Shown here piece after piece: positions 37,176 through 46,887 of a DNA stretch of 64,000 nucleotides. Origin of the DNA: Myxacorys chilensis ATA2-1-KO14. Lineage in GTDB: Bacteria > Cyanobacteriota > Cyanobacteriia > Leptolyngbyales > Leptolyngbyaceae. Position 1 is the first letter of the stretch, and each line of letters starts with the position of its first letter. Position numbers and translations under genes: made by a program. The stretch spans positions 124,001 to 188,000 of the forward strand of contig JAHHHP010000001.1 in the NCBI GenBank assembly GCA_019359275.1, read 5' to 3'. The notes beneath the pieces were generated by a model that saw only the letters and a program-made list of their open reading frames with translations, searched no databases and was not told where the DNA came from.

Positions 37176-38823
37176 AAGTCACCTCCGAGTTCGCATGCTC
37201 AGGCGAGACAACCACAGGCAACTGAGCAGCAGTCTGGAGTTGATCAGCGAGAACCGCATCAATGTCTGCTTTGGTGGTCAGGGGGTTGGCAATCACGGCT
37301 CGTAACGCCACGATCGCTTGCTTTTGTCCGTAGAGGTTGATGGATAACGTTGTGCGAGAGATAAAAGTTTTGCCCGCTTGACGCTGAGCATTTTGCAGCA
37401 GTTCGTTGAAGTCATTGATCGATTGCTGCTCTGCCTGCGTCAGCGTCCTGGTTGCTAACTTCTGCCGAAACGGTTCTGGAATATAGCGGTACAGCAGCAG
37501 ATTCAGTTCCGGTTCTAGCAAAAGTTCAAATTCTGGGCGCTGACGAATTTGATTTGCTAGATATTGCGTCTTCTGAATTCCAGCGTCGATGAGCAAGGCA
37601 TATCCCTGCTGGCCGATGAGCTTCAAGGCAGCTTGCAAAAACAAAATCATGCCAGGACGAGAGCCTTCGAGCGATCGCTTACCTAAGTCGATCGAGTCTT
37701 TCCGAACCGTGTAGCTAGCATTTTTCTCAATCAATGCAGCGAGGTGAGGATTGCGAAGAAGAACCATACCGATTCCTATTGGCAAATAGAGTTGCTTGTG
37801 ACCGTCAATGGTGACAGAATCGGCATGTTCGATGCCAGCCAGCTTATGAGCGTGTTGTTCGGAAAATAGCACTGGACCACCCCACGCGGCATCCACATGA
37901 AAGTGAACTTTGGCTTCCCGCGCGATCACGGCTATTTCTGCCAACGGATCAATACTGCCAGACTCCGTGCTGCCTGCAATCCCAACAATTGCCAAAATGA
38001 GTTGCTTGCGATCGCGGCACTCAGCAACCGTTTTCCGTAGAACTTGCACATCCATATGATGATTGTGATCAACTGGAATTTTGAGTAGATTGCGATCGCC
38101 AATTCCTAACAGTCCTGCTGCTTTCTCAAAGGAATAGTGCATCAAGCTAGAACCAATGATCACCGCGCCTTTGTAGCCGTAGAACTCTAGCGCAGCCAAC
38201 AATCCCTCTTGTTCAACGCCCGCAAAATCAGCTTGAGGCTTGAGGGCAGCGTTGCGAGCACACCATAGCGCTGTGATATTTGCCAATGTACCCCCGGTCG
38301 TCAGAATGCCCAGCGTACTTTCACTCGTTTGAATGTGTTGACGGTAGAAATCGTCTGAACGACCGTAAATTAATCGGTGCAACATTGCTAGAGCTTGACG
38401 CTCATAGAAGCTGAATGTTTTAGCCGTTTCTACTTTGACGACATTTTGATTCATCGCCATCATCAGCTTCCCCAGAGGACGCACGAAGTAAGGCAGAGCA
38501 GTGGTCATATGCCCAATAAATTGTGGTGAGGAAGTATGAATTGAGTGGGAAACAACGTTGGAAGTTAGTTCGTTGAAATACTGATCCACGTTACAAGCAG
38601 TTAGTGGAATTTGGCTATCTGTGAACTGATCTGCGATCGTCACTAAATCAATGTCTGTACTGATGGCTTTGGCATTAACAAATGCTTGAACGATCGCGTC
38701 AACGCGAACTTCCAATTCTCGCTCAGTTAACAAAGTAGCTTCTGAGCGAGAAAACAATGTCATTATGTCCGTCAGGCGATCAGAGGGTTCGGCAAGTTGA
38801 ATATCATCACGCAGATTGTGCAC
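37165..38823 (-). CDS. PLP-dependent group II decarboxylase (PanP/Dab-decarboxylase-like)
   Basis: 552-aa fold-type I PLP enzyme. The Schiff-base Lys is in VTIDGHKQLYLPIG; the cofactor Asp-Ala pair is in VHFHVDAAWGGP; TTGGTLANITAL forms the phosphate pocket; FIGHMTTALPYF is the N-terminal signature. The overall pattern is closest to what I recall of PanP, the pyridoxal-dependent aspartate 1-decarboxylase that makes beta-alanine; L-2,4-diaminobutyrate and glutamate decarboxylases are relatives. It lies inside the NRPS operon, so it may supply or modify a building block, but no module clearly calls for its product. GTG at 38823 is supported by AAGGAG 8 bases upstream. Confidence 0.88.
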   Translation of the reverse strand: MHNLRDDIQLAEPSDRLTDIMTLFSRSEATLLTERELEVRVDAIVQAFVNAKAISTDIDLVTIADQFTDSQIPLTACNVDQYFNELTSNVVSHSIHTSSPQFIGHMTTALPYFVRPLGKLMMAMNQNVVKVETAKTFSFYERQALAMLHRLIYGRSDDFYRQHIQTSESTLGILTTGGTLANITALWCARNAALKPQADFAGVEQEGLLAALEFYGYKGAVIIGSSLMHYSFEKAAGLLGIGDRNLLKIPVDHNHHMDVQVLRKTVAECRDRKQLILAIVGIAGSTESGSIDPLAEIAVIAREAKVHFHVDAAWGGPVLFSEQHAHKLAGIEHADSVTIDGHKQLYLPIGIGMVLLRNPHLAALIEKNASYTVRKDSIDLGKRSLEGSRPGMILFLQAALKLIGQQGYALLIDAGIQKTQYLANQIRQRPEFELLLEPELNLLLYRYIPEPFRQKLATRTLTQAEQQSINDFNELLQNAQRQAGKTFISRTTLSINLYGQKQAIVALRAVIANPLTTKADIDAVLADQLQTAAQLPVVVSPEHANSEVTCDR

Positions 38824-38864
38824 CCGAAATACTCCTTGAATTAGGAAGGGCTGAGGTTTGGGGA

Positions 38865-41800
38865 TTATGACGTCGAAATGCTCTGTGCTGTTGCTGTTTC
38901 ATCCATTGCCTCTAGTTGATCTAGCAGGCGATCAAGATCGGTGGGATTGGACTGAGCAAGAATGGCATTCTCGATCGTTTCCGCCAGTTTCCGAATGGTG
39001 GCAGCAGCAAAGAAGTCAGGTAAACTTAACTCTACCTCAAACTGTTTACGCACGCGGGATACAAGCTGCATTGCCAGGAGGGAGTGTCCTCCTAAATTAA
39101 AGAAGTTATCTCCAATGCTCACTTGCTCTAACCCCAACACTGCCGCCCAAATGTTCGCTAGTTCTACTTCGATCGGGGTTTGCGGTGGCACAAACGAATG
39201 GGTTGACGCTCGTTGGTACGTTTCTGGAGCGGGTAAGGCACGACGATTAATTTTACCGTTGGGGGTAAGTGGAAACACTTCCAGCAAAATAAACGCGATC
39301 GGCACCATGTACTCTGGTAATTTCTCGCTTAAAAAATTTCGCAACACGTCGCTGAGAGAAGGCTCAACGGATTGCTGTTGCCCTAGGCGGGAAACTACAT
39401 AGGCAATCAAATGAGAAGTGCCAGGAGAGTCTTCTCGCGCAATCACAACGCTTTCCTGGATAAAGGGATGCTGATTGATCCAAGACTCGATTTCTCTCGT
39501 CTCGATGCGAATTCCGCGCAGCTTTACTTGATGATCCGATCGTCCCAGAAACTTAACTTCCCCATTGGGCAGGAAGTATCCCAAATCTCCCGTTCTGTAA
39601 AGCCTCGATTGCTCATTCTGAGCCCGGAACGGGTTAGAAATAAATTTTTCGGCTGTGAGTTCTGGACGGTTCCAATATCCCTTTGCTAAACCTGCGCCAG
39701 CAATGTAAAGCTCACCAGTCACACCAATCGGAACAGGTTGCAGATGACGATCGAGGATATAAATCTGAGTATTTGCGATCGCTCGACCAATAGGAACGCA
39801 ATCAGAAAAAGAATTAGTACTGGTGTCATGCCAAGTGACATCAGCAGCAACCTCGGATGAACCATACAAATTAATTAGAATATGGCGGGGCATTTGTTGG
39901 CGAAAGTGCTGACAAAGCTCGATCGTCAATGCTTCACCACTGCTGACCCAGTATTGCAATTTAGGCAAGCGATCGTGTAAATCTGGAATCGTTTCTAACA
40001 AGACGCGCAGCAGCGAGGGAACTAAAACCAAACGTGTCACCTGTTGTTCAGCCAGCATTTGCACAAACTGCAACGGGTCTTTTACGGCTGAATCTGGCAA
40101 GATCACAGAGCGAATCCCGTGCAGCAAAGGCGCGAAGATTTCCCAGACAGAATCGACAAAGTTGAGAGAGGTCTTTTGGCAATAAATATCATCCGATGTG
40201 AAGGGGTAGGGATTCCAATTCAATCGATTGACTGCACCTCGATGCAATCCCATCACTCCTTTGGGCGTTCCGGTTGAGCCAGAGGTGTAGAGCACGTATG
40301 CCAGGTGATCTGCTGTAATGGTTCGGGTGAAATTCTGTTCACCTGCTTGGCAAATCACGTCCCAGTCAGTATCGAGACACACACACTTTGCTGAATGTTT
40401 AGGTAGGGTGTTTGCTAAGTGCGATCGCGTCAACAAAACAGTTATTTGAGCATCGTTCATCATGAATGCCAAACGCTCTTGTGGATAGGCTGGATCTAAG
40501 GGCACATAAGCCCCTCCAGCTTTGAGAATGCCTAAAAGCGCTATCACCATTTCTGGCGATCGTTCTAGACAAACGCCGACCAAAACTTCTGAAGTAACTC
40601 CCAGAGTTTGTAAATAGTGAGCCAGTTGATTAGAGCGTTGATTTAATTCTCGATAGGTAAATTGTTCATTGCCATACACTAATGTAATGGCATCAGGTGT
40701 ACGTTCTACCTGTGCTTCAAATAATTGATGAATACATTGATTAGGATACTCAACGTGTGTGTTATTCCATTCCATCAACTGCTGCTGTTCTGCTTTGGTT
40801 AGGATGGGCAAATCAGACAAACATTGATTTGGATGAGTAACCATCCCTTCTAGAAGAATCTGGAGATGTCCCAACATACGGGCGATCGCGTCTAAGTCAA
40901 AGCGCTGACCATCGTACAGAACTTTCAGTCCCAACTCTGATCCTGGAAATGCGATTAGCGTTAGCGGGTAATTTGTTTTCTCAAAAGCACGAATATCTCG
41001 GATTTCTAAATGCGTTTGCGTTTGTAGAGCAGCATCGATCGGATAGTTCTCAAACACCACTACACTCTCAAATAGAGGCAAGCCGCGTGGTACATCACTC
41101 CATCCCTGCACCTCCACCAAAGGGCTGTACTCATACTGACGCGCTTCGACCTGTTGTGCCTGAAGTTGCTGAAGCCAGGGTAACAAATTCTCTGCTGCCT
41201 GCACTTGCACCCGAACAGGCAACGTGTTGATGAATAGCCCAACCATTGCGTCAGATCCCGCTAGTGTGGGTGGACGACCAGAAACCGCTGCACCAAATAC
41301 AATATCATCCTCGCCACTATAGCGGCTTAGGAGAAGTGCCCAAGCTCCTTGCACCAAAGTATTCAGCGTTAGTTGATGCTGACGCGTGAACGACTGGAGA
41401 GCTGTAGTTGTGGCAGTTGATAGTTGAATGTGCTGTTCGTCGTAGCTGACTTGAGCATCAGCGGCGTCTGAATGAGTTGCAATTTTCTTTAAGAGGATTT
41501 GCTCGATCGTCGTTGGTGTTGAGAAACCCTGAAGGCGTTGCTGCCAAAATGCTTTAGCCTTTGATAAATCTTGCTGCTGTATCCAGGCGATGTAGTCTCG
41601 GTAGGGTCGAGGACGAGGCAAGGATGAGGATTGTTCTTGGCAAAGGGCTTGGTAATCTGCAAAGACTTCCTTGAGCAGCAATGGAGTAGACCAACCATCG
41701 AGCAACACATGGTGATGGCTCCAGATAAAGCGGTAGCTCTGCTGCTCTAGACGAATCAGCGTGAAGCGCATCAAGGGAGCTTGGGTGAGGTCAAATCCTT

Positions 41801-42140
41801 GTTCTTGGTCAGTTTTGAGGAAGTGTTCTAATTGCTCTTGCTGCTCACGAGGAGAGAACGCTTGCCAGTCCAGTTCTTGCCAAGGTAGTGTCACTTGTCG
41901 ATGCACGACTTGCACAGGTTCCTTAATTCCTTCCCAAACAAAAGCAGTGCGTAAGATCGAATGACGATCGCACAAAGCTTGCCATGCCTGTTGGAACAAT
42001 TCTATGTTCAGGTTGCCGTTCAACGTACAGCTTAACTGTTCGTAGTACATCCCCGATCGAGGTGCACACAGGGTATGAAAGAGAATGCCTTGCTGCGTCG
42101 GCGAAAGTGGATAGAAGTCTTCAATATTGCGGTTGCCCAT
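38865..42140 (-). CDS. NRPS C-A-PCP (specificity unassigned)
   Basis: 1091-aa single module. The C domain opens with FYPLSPTQQGILFHTL (about residue 10) and has SHHHVLLDGWS near 145. This sequence type follows epimerase domains (D-C-L class) and fits the E domain that ends the preceding protein. The A domain spans about 467-970 (YTSGSTG at 620). The hand-read code is V-D-W-V-V-S-L-A-D, which I cannot assign confidently; its lack of Asp235 is unusual for an alpha-amino-acid A domain. The PCP is NLGGHSL near 1018. The frame is open to a TTG at 42155, but GGAG precedes ATG 42140, one base after the previous stop. Confidence 0.9.
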   Translation of the reverse strand: MGNRNIEDFYPLSPTQQGILFHTLCAPRSGMYYEQLSCTLNGNLNIELFQQAWQALCDRHSILRTAFVWEGIKEPVQVVHRQVTLPWQELDWQAFSPREQQEQLEHFLKTDQEQGFDLTQAPLMRFTLIRLEQQSYRFIWSHHHVLLDGWSTPLLLKEVFADYQALCQEQSSSLPRPRPYRDYIAWIQQQDLSKAKAFWQQRLQGFSTPTTIEQILLKKIATHSDAADAQVSYDEQHIQLSTATTTALQSFTRQHQLTLNTLVQGAWALLLSRYSGEDDIVFGAAVSGRPPTLAGSDAMVGLFINTLPVRVQVQAAENLLPWLQQLQAQQVEARQYEYSPLVEVQGWSDVPRGLPLFESVVVFENYPIDAALQTQTHLEIRDIRAFEKTNYPLTLIAFPGSELGLKVLYDGQRFDLDAIARMLGHLQILLEGMVTHPNQCLSDLPILTKAEQQQLMEWNNTHVEYPNQCIHQLFEAQVERTPDAITLVYGNEQFTYRELNQRSNQLAHYLQTLGVTSEVLVGVCLERSPEMVIALLGILKAGGAYVPLDPAYPQERLAFMMNDAQITVLLTRSHLANTLPKHSAKCVCLDTDWDVICQAGEQNFTRTITADHLAYVLYTSGSTGTPKGVMGLHRGAVNRLNWNPYPFTSDDIYCQKTSLNFVDSVWEIFAPLLHGIRSVILPDSAVKDPLQFVQMLAEQQVTRLVLVPSLLRVLLETIPDLHDRLPKLQYWVSSGEALTIELCQHFRQQMPRHILINLYGSSEVAADVTWHDTSTNSFSDCVPIGRAIANTQIYILDRHLQPVPIGVTGELYIAGAGLAKGYWNRPELTAEKFISNPFRAQNEQSRLYRTGDLGYFLPNGEVKFLGRSDHQVKLRGIRIETREIESWINQHPFIQESVVIAREDSPGTSHLIAYVVSRLGQQQSVEPSLSDVLRNFLSEKLPEYMVPIAFILLEVFPLTPNGKINRRALPAPETYQRASTHSFVPPQTPIEVELANIWAAVLGLEQVSIGDNFFNLGGHSLLAMQLVSRVRKQFEVELSLPDFFAAATIRKLAETIENAILAQSNPTDLDRLLDQLEAMDETATAQSISTS

Positions 42141-42141
42141 T

Positions 42142-45100
42142 TCAAGCGTCTCCAATTGCGGTCAGAATATCGTTCAGATCAGTCTGGCTCCATTGACTCC
42201 ACTGAAAATCTGAAAAATCAGAGGGGGTATAGTTGATCGTGTTTTCAGACGGGTTGTGCGCAATCAGCGATCGTAGAGCTTCGATAAATCTCTGTGCCAA
42301 GCCTTCGACTGTAGAATGTTGGTGTAAGGCTTCGCTATACGTCCAGTTGAAATGCAATTGTTCGCCTGAAACAAAACTGTTGATTTCAAGCAAATGGCTA
42401 CGATGTCCTCTGGGGCTAAAGGCTAAGCCGCTAGACGCTTGAGATAATCGAAATAACCTTCCCTCTGATAACCCTTGATCAAACTGACCAAGATAGTTGA
42501 AACTAATGTCTGCGGTTGGTAAGGCTTGCAGTTGTTCAACAATTTGGCGATCGCGGCTGAGATAGTGCAGAATGCCATACCCAATACCGCGATTGGGAAG
42601 CGATCGGAGTTGTTCTTTCACGGCGTTGAGCGTCTGACTGAAAGTTGCTGTTTCTTCTAGATGCAAACAGACCGGAAACTGCGTGGTAAACCAACCGATC
42701 GTGCGGGATAAATCAACATCCGCAAAAATTTCTTCTCGTCCGTGTCCTTCTAAGTCTATTAGTAAAGTGGGCGAGCCTGTCCACGGCGCAACTGCCTGCA
42801 CTAGAGCAGTCAGCAATACCTCATTGATTTGGGTGCGGTAGGTTTTAGGAATGTCGTGTAGCAACGTTTGAGTTTCTGCTGCACTAAGAGCAATCTCGAA
42901 GGTACGAGACGTGGCGATCGTGTTTGCTCCGCCAAGATAATCAACGGGGAGTTGAGCCGTTGGATGTTGTAGAGCAGTCAACCAATCGTCGAGTTCTGCT
43001 GCCACTGATGGCGCATATTGGTTTAGGCGTTCTGCCCATTGTTTGTATGAGGTGGTTTTCGCAGGAAATTGAATAGACTCACCTCGCTGAAGCTGTTGGT
43101 ATGCGGTCTCAAAATCCTCCAGCAAAATTCGCCACGAAACACTATCGATCGCTAAATGATGGATCACAATCAACAATCGATCGGGTCGGTTCTCGCCTAA
43201 ATTGAAGAATGCAACTCGCAACAAGGGTTCTTCAGAAAAGTTCAAACTTGCCTGTAGTTCTGTCGCCGTTGTTTCTAGTGTAGAAAGTTGTCGATCAAGT
43301 GGCAGTGTTGACAGGTCAATATAGCTGAACGGAATAACATCATCTGGCTCAACATTGCGCTGCTGCCAGCCCAAGGCATCACGGGTAAACCGCGAACGTA
43401 AAGCGTCATGGTGCACTAGTAAGTGTTGCACTACACGTTTTACCAACGAGGGGTCTAACGTTTCATGCACTTCCAACAATACTGCTTGATTCCAGTGGTG
43501 CGGTTCTGCAAAGTCTTGCTCAAAGAACCATTGTTGAATCGGTGTAAGAGGAACTCGTCCGGTCACTACACCTTGTTCAGCCTGAATTAGTTGATTTGCG
43601 TGAACAACGGCTGCTAATTCCGCGATCGTTTGATGCTGGAAAAGTTGTTTAGGCGTGATGTGTAGTCCTACTTGATTCGCTTTGGCAATGATTTGAATAC
43701 TGAGAATTGAATCTCCACCCAATTCAAAAAAGTTCTCATGAATATCAACTTGCTCAAGCCCTAGTACTTCAGACCAAATTCTCACAAGCTGCTGTTCAGC
43801 CTGGGTTAAGGGAGCAAAAGTGGTGGGGACGGGGCGAGTTTGGTCTGGAAGGGGAAGCGATCGACGGTCAATCTTACCGTTGGCAGTCAAAGGCAGAGCA
43901 TCCAACACAACAAACGTTGCAGGCACCATATATTCCGGCAATTTTTCTTTCAAAAAGTGTCGGAGTGCGTTGAGATCAAGCGTTTTGCTTGACTCTGACA
44001 CTGACTCTGTCACCAGGTATGCAGCCAACCGTTTTTGCTCAGGATGATCTTCCCGCAGCAGTACCACGGCAGTCTGCACCATTGCGTGGCTATTGAGTGC
44101 CAGTTCAATTTCACCCAGTTCAATCCGAAAGCCGCGAATTTTGACTTGATCATCAATGCGTCCCAGGTACTCCAGGTTGCCGTCAGGGAGGTAGCGCACC
44201 CAGTCTCCTGTTTTGTAGAGCCGTGCTTCTGGGTCAGAGCTAAAGGGGTTGGCGATAAATTTTTCACGATCGAGATCTGGACGGTTGCGATAGCCCCTCG
44301 CAAGACCAACACCTCCAATGTGCAATTCACCCGGCACTCCCACGGGTACGAGTTGCAAGAACCGATCTAATACATAAGCCTGAGCATTCGGAATCGCTGA
44401 ACCGATCAATAACGTTGAGTATGTATTCTCGTTGGACTCCCATTGGGTTGAAACGATCGTAGCTTCCGTTGGACCGTAAGTATTCAGAAGCCGTACAGAA
44501 TGGTTTACATGCTTTTGCCAAAGGGCAAAGCGATCGCACTGCGCTTTTTCGCCTCCAATAATCACCAGACGAACAGAAGCTGGCAGCGCTAAGCGATCGC
44601 GCTCCAAACTAGTCGTTAGTTCATGCCAGTAGGCGGTTGGCAAATCTAATACAGTAATGTTCCAGTCCTGGCAGGCTTGCAGAAACTCAGCCATCGACCC
44701 TGATAGAGCGTCTGTTCGTAACACCAGAGTTGCACCACACGTCAGACAAGGAAAGATTTCTTCGGCACTGGTATCGAAGCTGAAAGAGGCAAATTGCAGA
44801 ATGCGATCGTTATGTACCAGTTTCCAATTCTCTACCGCAACTTGAGTGTAATTGACGAGCGATCGATGCTCAATCATCACGCCCTTGGGCTGTCCTGTTG
44901 AACCTGATGTGTAGATGACATAGACCAAATGGTTTGGGGTTGAATGCCTAACCGGATTGGTTTTCAGCTCCTGAGCGATGCGTTGCCAATCTGTATCCAG
45001 ACACAACACGGTAGCATGTGTAGCTGGGATGCGATCGCGCAGATGCTGTTGTGTGAGCAGTACCGGAACTTGGGCATCCGCTAGCATGAATGCTAAACGA

Positions 45101-46875
45101 CTTGCAGGGTAAGCCGGGTCCAAAGGAACGTAAGCACCCCCTGCTTTCAGAACGCCGAGAATACCAACGATCATGTCGAGAGAACGATCGACGCAGATTC
45201 CCACTAAAACATCTGCACCCACCCCCAATGTTTGCAAATAGTGGGCAAGCTGATTGGCACGCTGGTTTAGTTCCTGGTAGCTGAGTTGTTGGTCTTGAAA
45301 GATAACAGCGATCGCGTCTGGTGTAAGTTCTACCTGAGCTTCAAATTGCTGATGAACACATTGCTCTAAGCAATAATCAACATGTGTTTGATTCCATTTC
45401 AGTAATTGTTGTTCTTCTGTTGCTGTTAGTAATGGCAGGGTGGATACAACTTGATTTGGATCTGCCACAATTTCGGTTAGCAGGGCTTGAAAATGCCCTA
45501 ACATCCGAGTGATAGTGCTGGCATCAAACAAATCTGTGCTGTATTCAATTAATACCTGTAACCCATCTGCCGCTTCTGTCACATCCAGGCTCAGATCAAA
45601 TTGAGTGGTGTCAGTTTCAATTGGCAGCACGCTGAGGGTGACACCCGGTAGTTTCAAATCTGGCATCAGCGCATTGCGGAATTGGAACATCACTTGAAAC
45701 AGCGGATTATAGCTGAGGCTACGATCGGGTTGCAGTTCTTCCACCAACTTCTCAAACGGCAAATCCTGATGAGCATACGCTTCTAAAGTTATCTGTCGCA
45801 CTCGTTCCAGCAAAGTGCGGAAGCTGGGATTGTCTGAAAGATCAGTCCGCAAAACTAACGTATTGATGAAAATACCAATTAACCCTTCAACTTCAGCCCG
45901 ATTGCGGTTCGCGATCGTGGTTCCTACCACCAAATCAGCTTGATTGGTGTAGCGATACAACAAGATCTTGAATGCTGCCAACAGCGTCATGAACAGCGTC
46001 ACATTCTCTTGATGGCTGAGATCTTTCAGCGCTTCACTCAATGACTTGGGTAGCAGCAAAGACTGAGTTGCGCCTCGAAATGTCTGTTCTGGGGGGCGAG
46101 GTCGATCGGCGGGAAGTTCTAAAAGCGGAGGCACATCCTGAAGCTTCTGTTTCCAGTAGGCAAGCTGCGTTTCTAGCATGTCTGTCTGTTGCTGCTGCCA
46201 AACTGCAAAGTCAGCATATTGGATAGGCAGGTCAGGCAGATTTGGAGGTTGTCCAATCGAGAACGCTTGATAGAACGCTGCTAATTCTCGAATCAGCACA
46301 CCGATCGACCAATCATCCGCAACGATATGGTGCATTGTGAGGAGTAACACAGACTCCGTTGCACCCAGTTGCAGTAATGTCGTTCGCAGCAACGGACCAC
46401 GCTCTAGATCAAACGGTTGTTGAGCTTCTTCGAGGGCGAGTTGCTGTACCTCTGCTTCTCGTGCAGCTACAGGCAATTCTGGCAAATCTATTAACGATAG
46501 AGGAATAGAAAACGCAGAATTAGCAGGGGTGTTTGTCTCCGATCGGCTTTTTGCGATCGCTTGAACAGGTTGCCCGTTTACTTGCTTAAACGTAGTTCGC
46601 AACGCTTCGTGGCGCTGAACAATGGCATTAAAACTCTGTTCCAGAACACCCACGTTCAGATGTCCTTGTAGGCGAACCGCTGCTGAGAGATTGTAGAACG
46701 GTTTTTCAGGTTCAAACTGATCTAAAAACCACAGTCGCTGTTGAGCAAAGGAGAGCGGAGCCGTATCACTGGCAGGTTGGGCAGGAATGCCTTGTGTAGG
46801 GGCTTTCATCCCTTGTTCACGCAGCAACACGTCCAATAGCGCCCGTTTTTGAGCAGAAAATTTGAAAGAACTCAT
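42142..46875 (-). CDS. NRPS C-A-PCP-E (basic residue predicted, D-configured)
   Basis: 1577-aa module with an epimerase. C spans about 40-480 and has HHIVADDW (DD for the usual DG). A spans about 502-1000 (YTSGSTG at 657) and gives D-T-E-D-I-G-T-I-V; Glu239 and Asp278 together suggest a cationic side chain such as Lys or Orn. The PCP at about 1057 is ELGGDSI, the Asp-Ser variant typical of carriers that feed E domains. The E domain (about 1108-1550) has HHLAIDSVSW. The residue would be inverted to D before transfer to the next C domain. GGAGG precedes ATG 46875, 12 bp after the previous gene. Confidence 0.9.
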   Translation of the reverse strand: MSSFKFSAQKRALLDVLLREQGMKAPTQGIPAQPASDTAPLSFAQQRLWFLDQFEPEKPFYNLSAAVRLQGHLNVGVLEQSFNAIVQRHEALRTTFKQVNGQPVQAIAKSRSETNTPANSAFSIPLSLIDLPELPVAAREAEVQQLALEEAQQPFDLERGPLLRTTLLQLGATESVLLLTMHHIVADDWSIGVLIRELAAFYQAFSIGQPPNLPDLPIQYADFAVWQQQQTDMLETQLAYWKQKLQDVPPLLELPADRPRPPEQTFRGATQSLLLPKSLSEALKDLSHQENVTLFMTLLAAFKILLYRYTNQADLVVGTTIANRNRAEVEGLIGIFINTLVLRTDLSDNPSFRTLLERVRQITLEAYAHQDLPFEKLVEELQPDRSLSYNPLFQVMFQFRNALMPDLKLPGVTLSVLPIETDTTQFDLSLDVTEAADGLQVLIEYSTDLFDASTITRMLGHFQALLTEIVADPNQVVSTLPLLTATEEQQLLKWNQTHVDYCLEQCVHQQFEAQVELTPDAIAVIFQDQQLSYQELNQRANQLAHYLQTLGVGADVLVGICVDRSLDMIVGILGVLKAGGAYVPLDPAYPASRLAFMLADAQVPVLLTQQHLRDRIPATHATVLCLDTDWQRIAQELKTNPVRHSTPNHLVYVIYTSGSTGQPKGVMIEHRSLVNYTQVAVENWKLVHNDRILQFASFSFDTSAEEIFPCLTCGATLVLRTDALSGSMAEFLQACQDWNITVLDLPTAYWHELTTSLERDRLALPASVRLVIIGGEKAQCDRFALWQKHVNHSVRLLNTYGPTEATIVSTQWESNENTYSTLLIGSAIPNAQAYVLDRFLQLVPVGVPGELHIGGVGLARGYRNRPDLDREKFIANPFSSDPEARLYKTGDWVRYLPDGNLEYLGRIDDQVKIRGFRIELGEIELALNSHAMVQTAVVLLREDHPEQKRLAAYLVTESVSESSKTLDLNALRHFLKEKLPEYMVPATFVVLDALPLTANGKIDRRSLPLPDQTRPVPTTFAPLTQAEQQLVRIWSEVLGLEQVDIHENFFELGGDSILSIQIIAKANQVGLHITPKQLFQHQTIAELAAVVHANQLIQAEQGVVTGRVPLTPIQQWFFEQDFAEPHHWNQAVLLEVHETLDPSLVKRVVQHLLVHHDALRSRFTRDALGWQQRNVEPDDVIPFSYIDLSTLPLDRQLSTLETTATELQASLNFSEEPLLRVAFFNLGENRPDRLLIVIHHLAIDSVSWRILLEDFETAYQQLQRGESIQFPAKTTSYKQWAERLNQYAPSVAAELDDWLTALQHPTAQLPVDYLGGANTIATSRTFEIALSAAETQTLLHDIPKTYRTQINEVLLTALVQAVAPWTGSPTLLIDLEGHGREEIFADVDLSRTIGWFTTQFPVCLHLEETATFSQTLNAVKEQLRSLPNRGIGYGILHYLSRDRQIVEQLQALPTADISFNYLGQFDQGLSEGRLFRLSQASSGLAFSPRGHRSHLLEINSFVSGEQLHFNWTYSEALHQHSTVEGLAQRFIEALRSLIAHNPSENTINYTPSDFSDFQWSQWSQTDLNDILTAIGDA

Positions 46876-46887
46876 AGATTACCCTCC

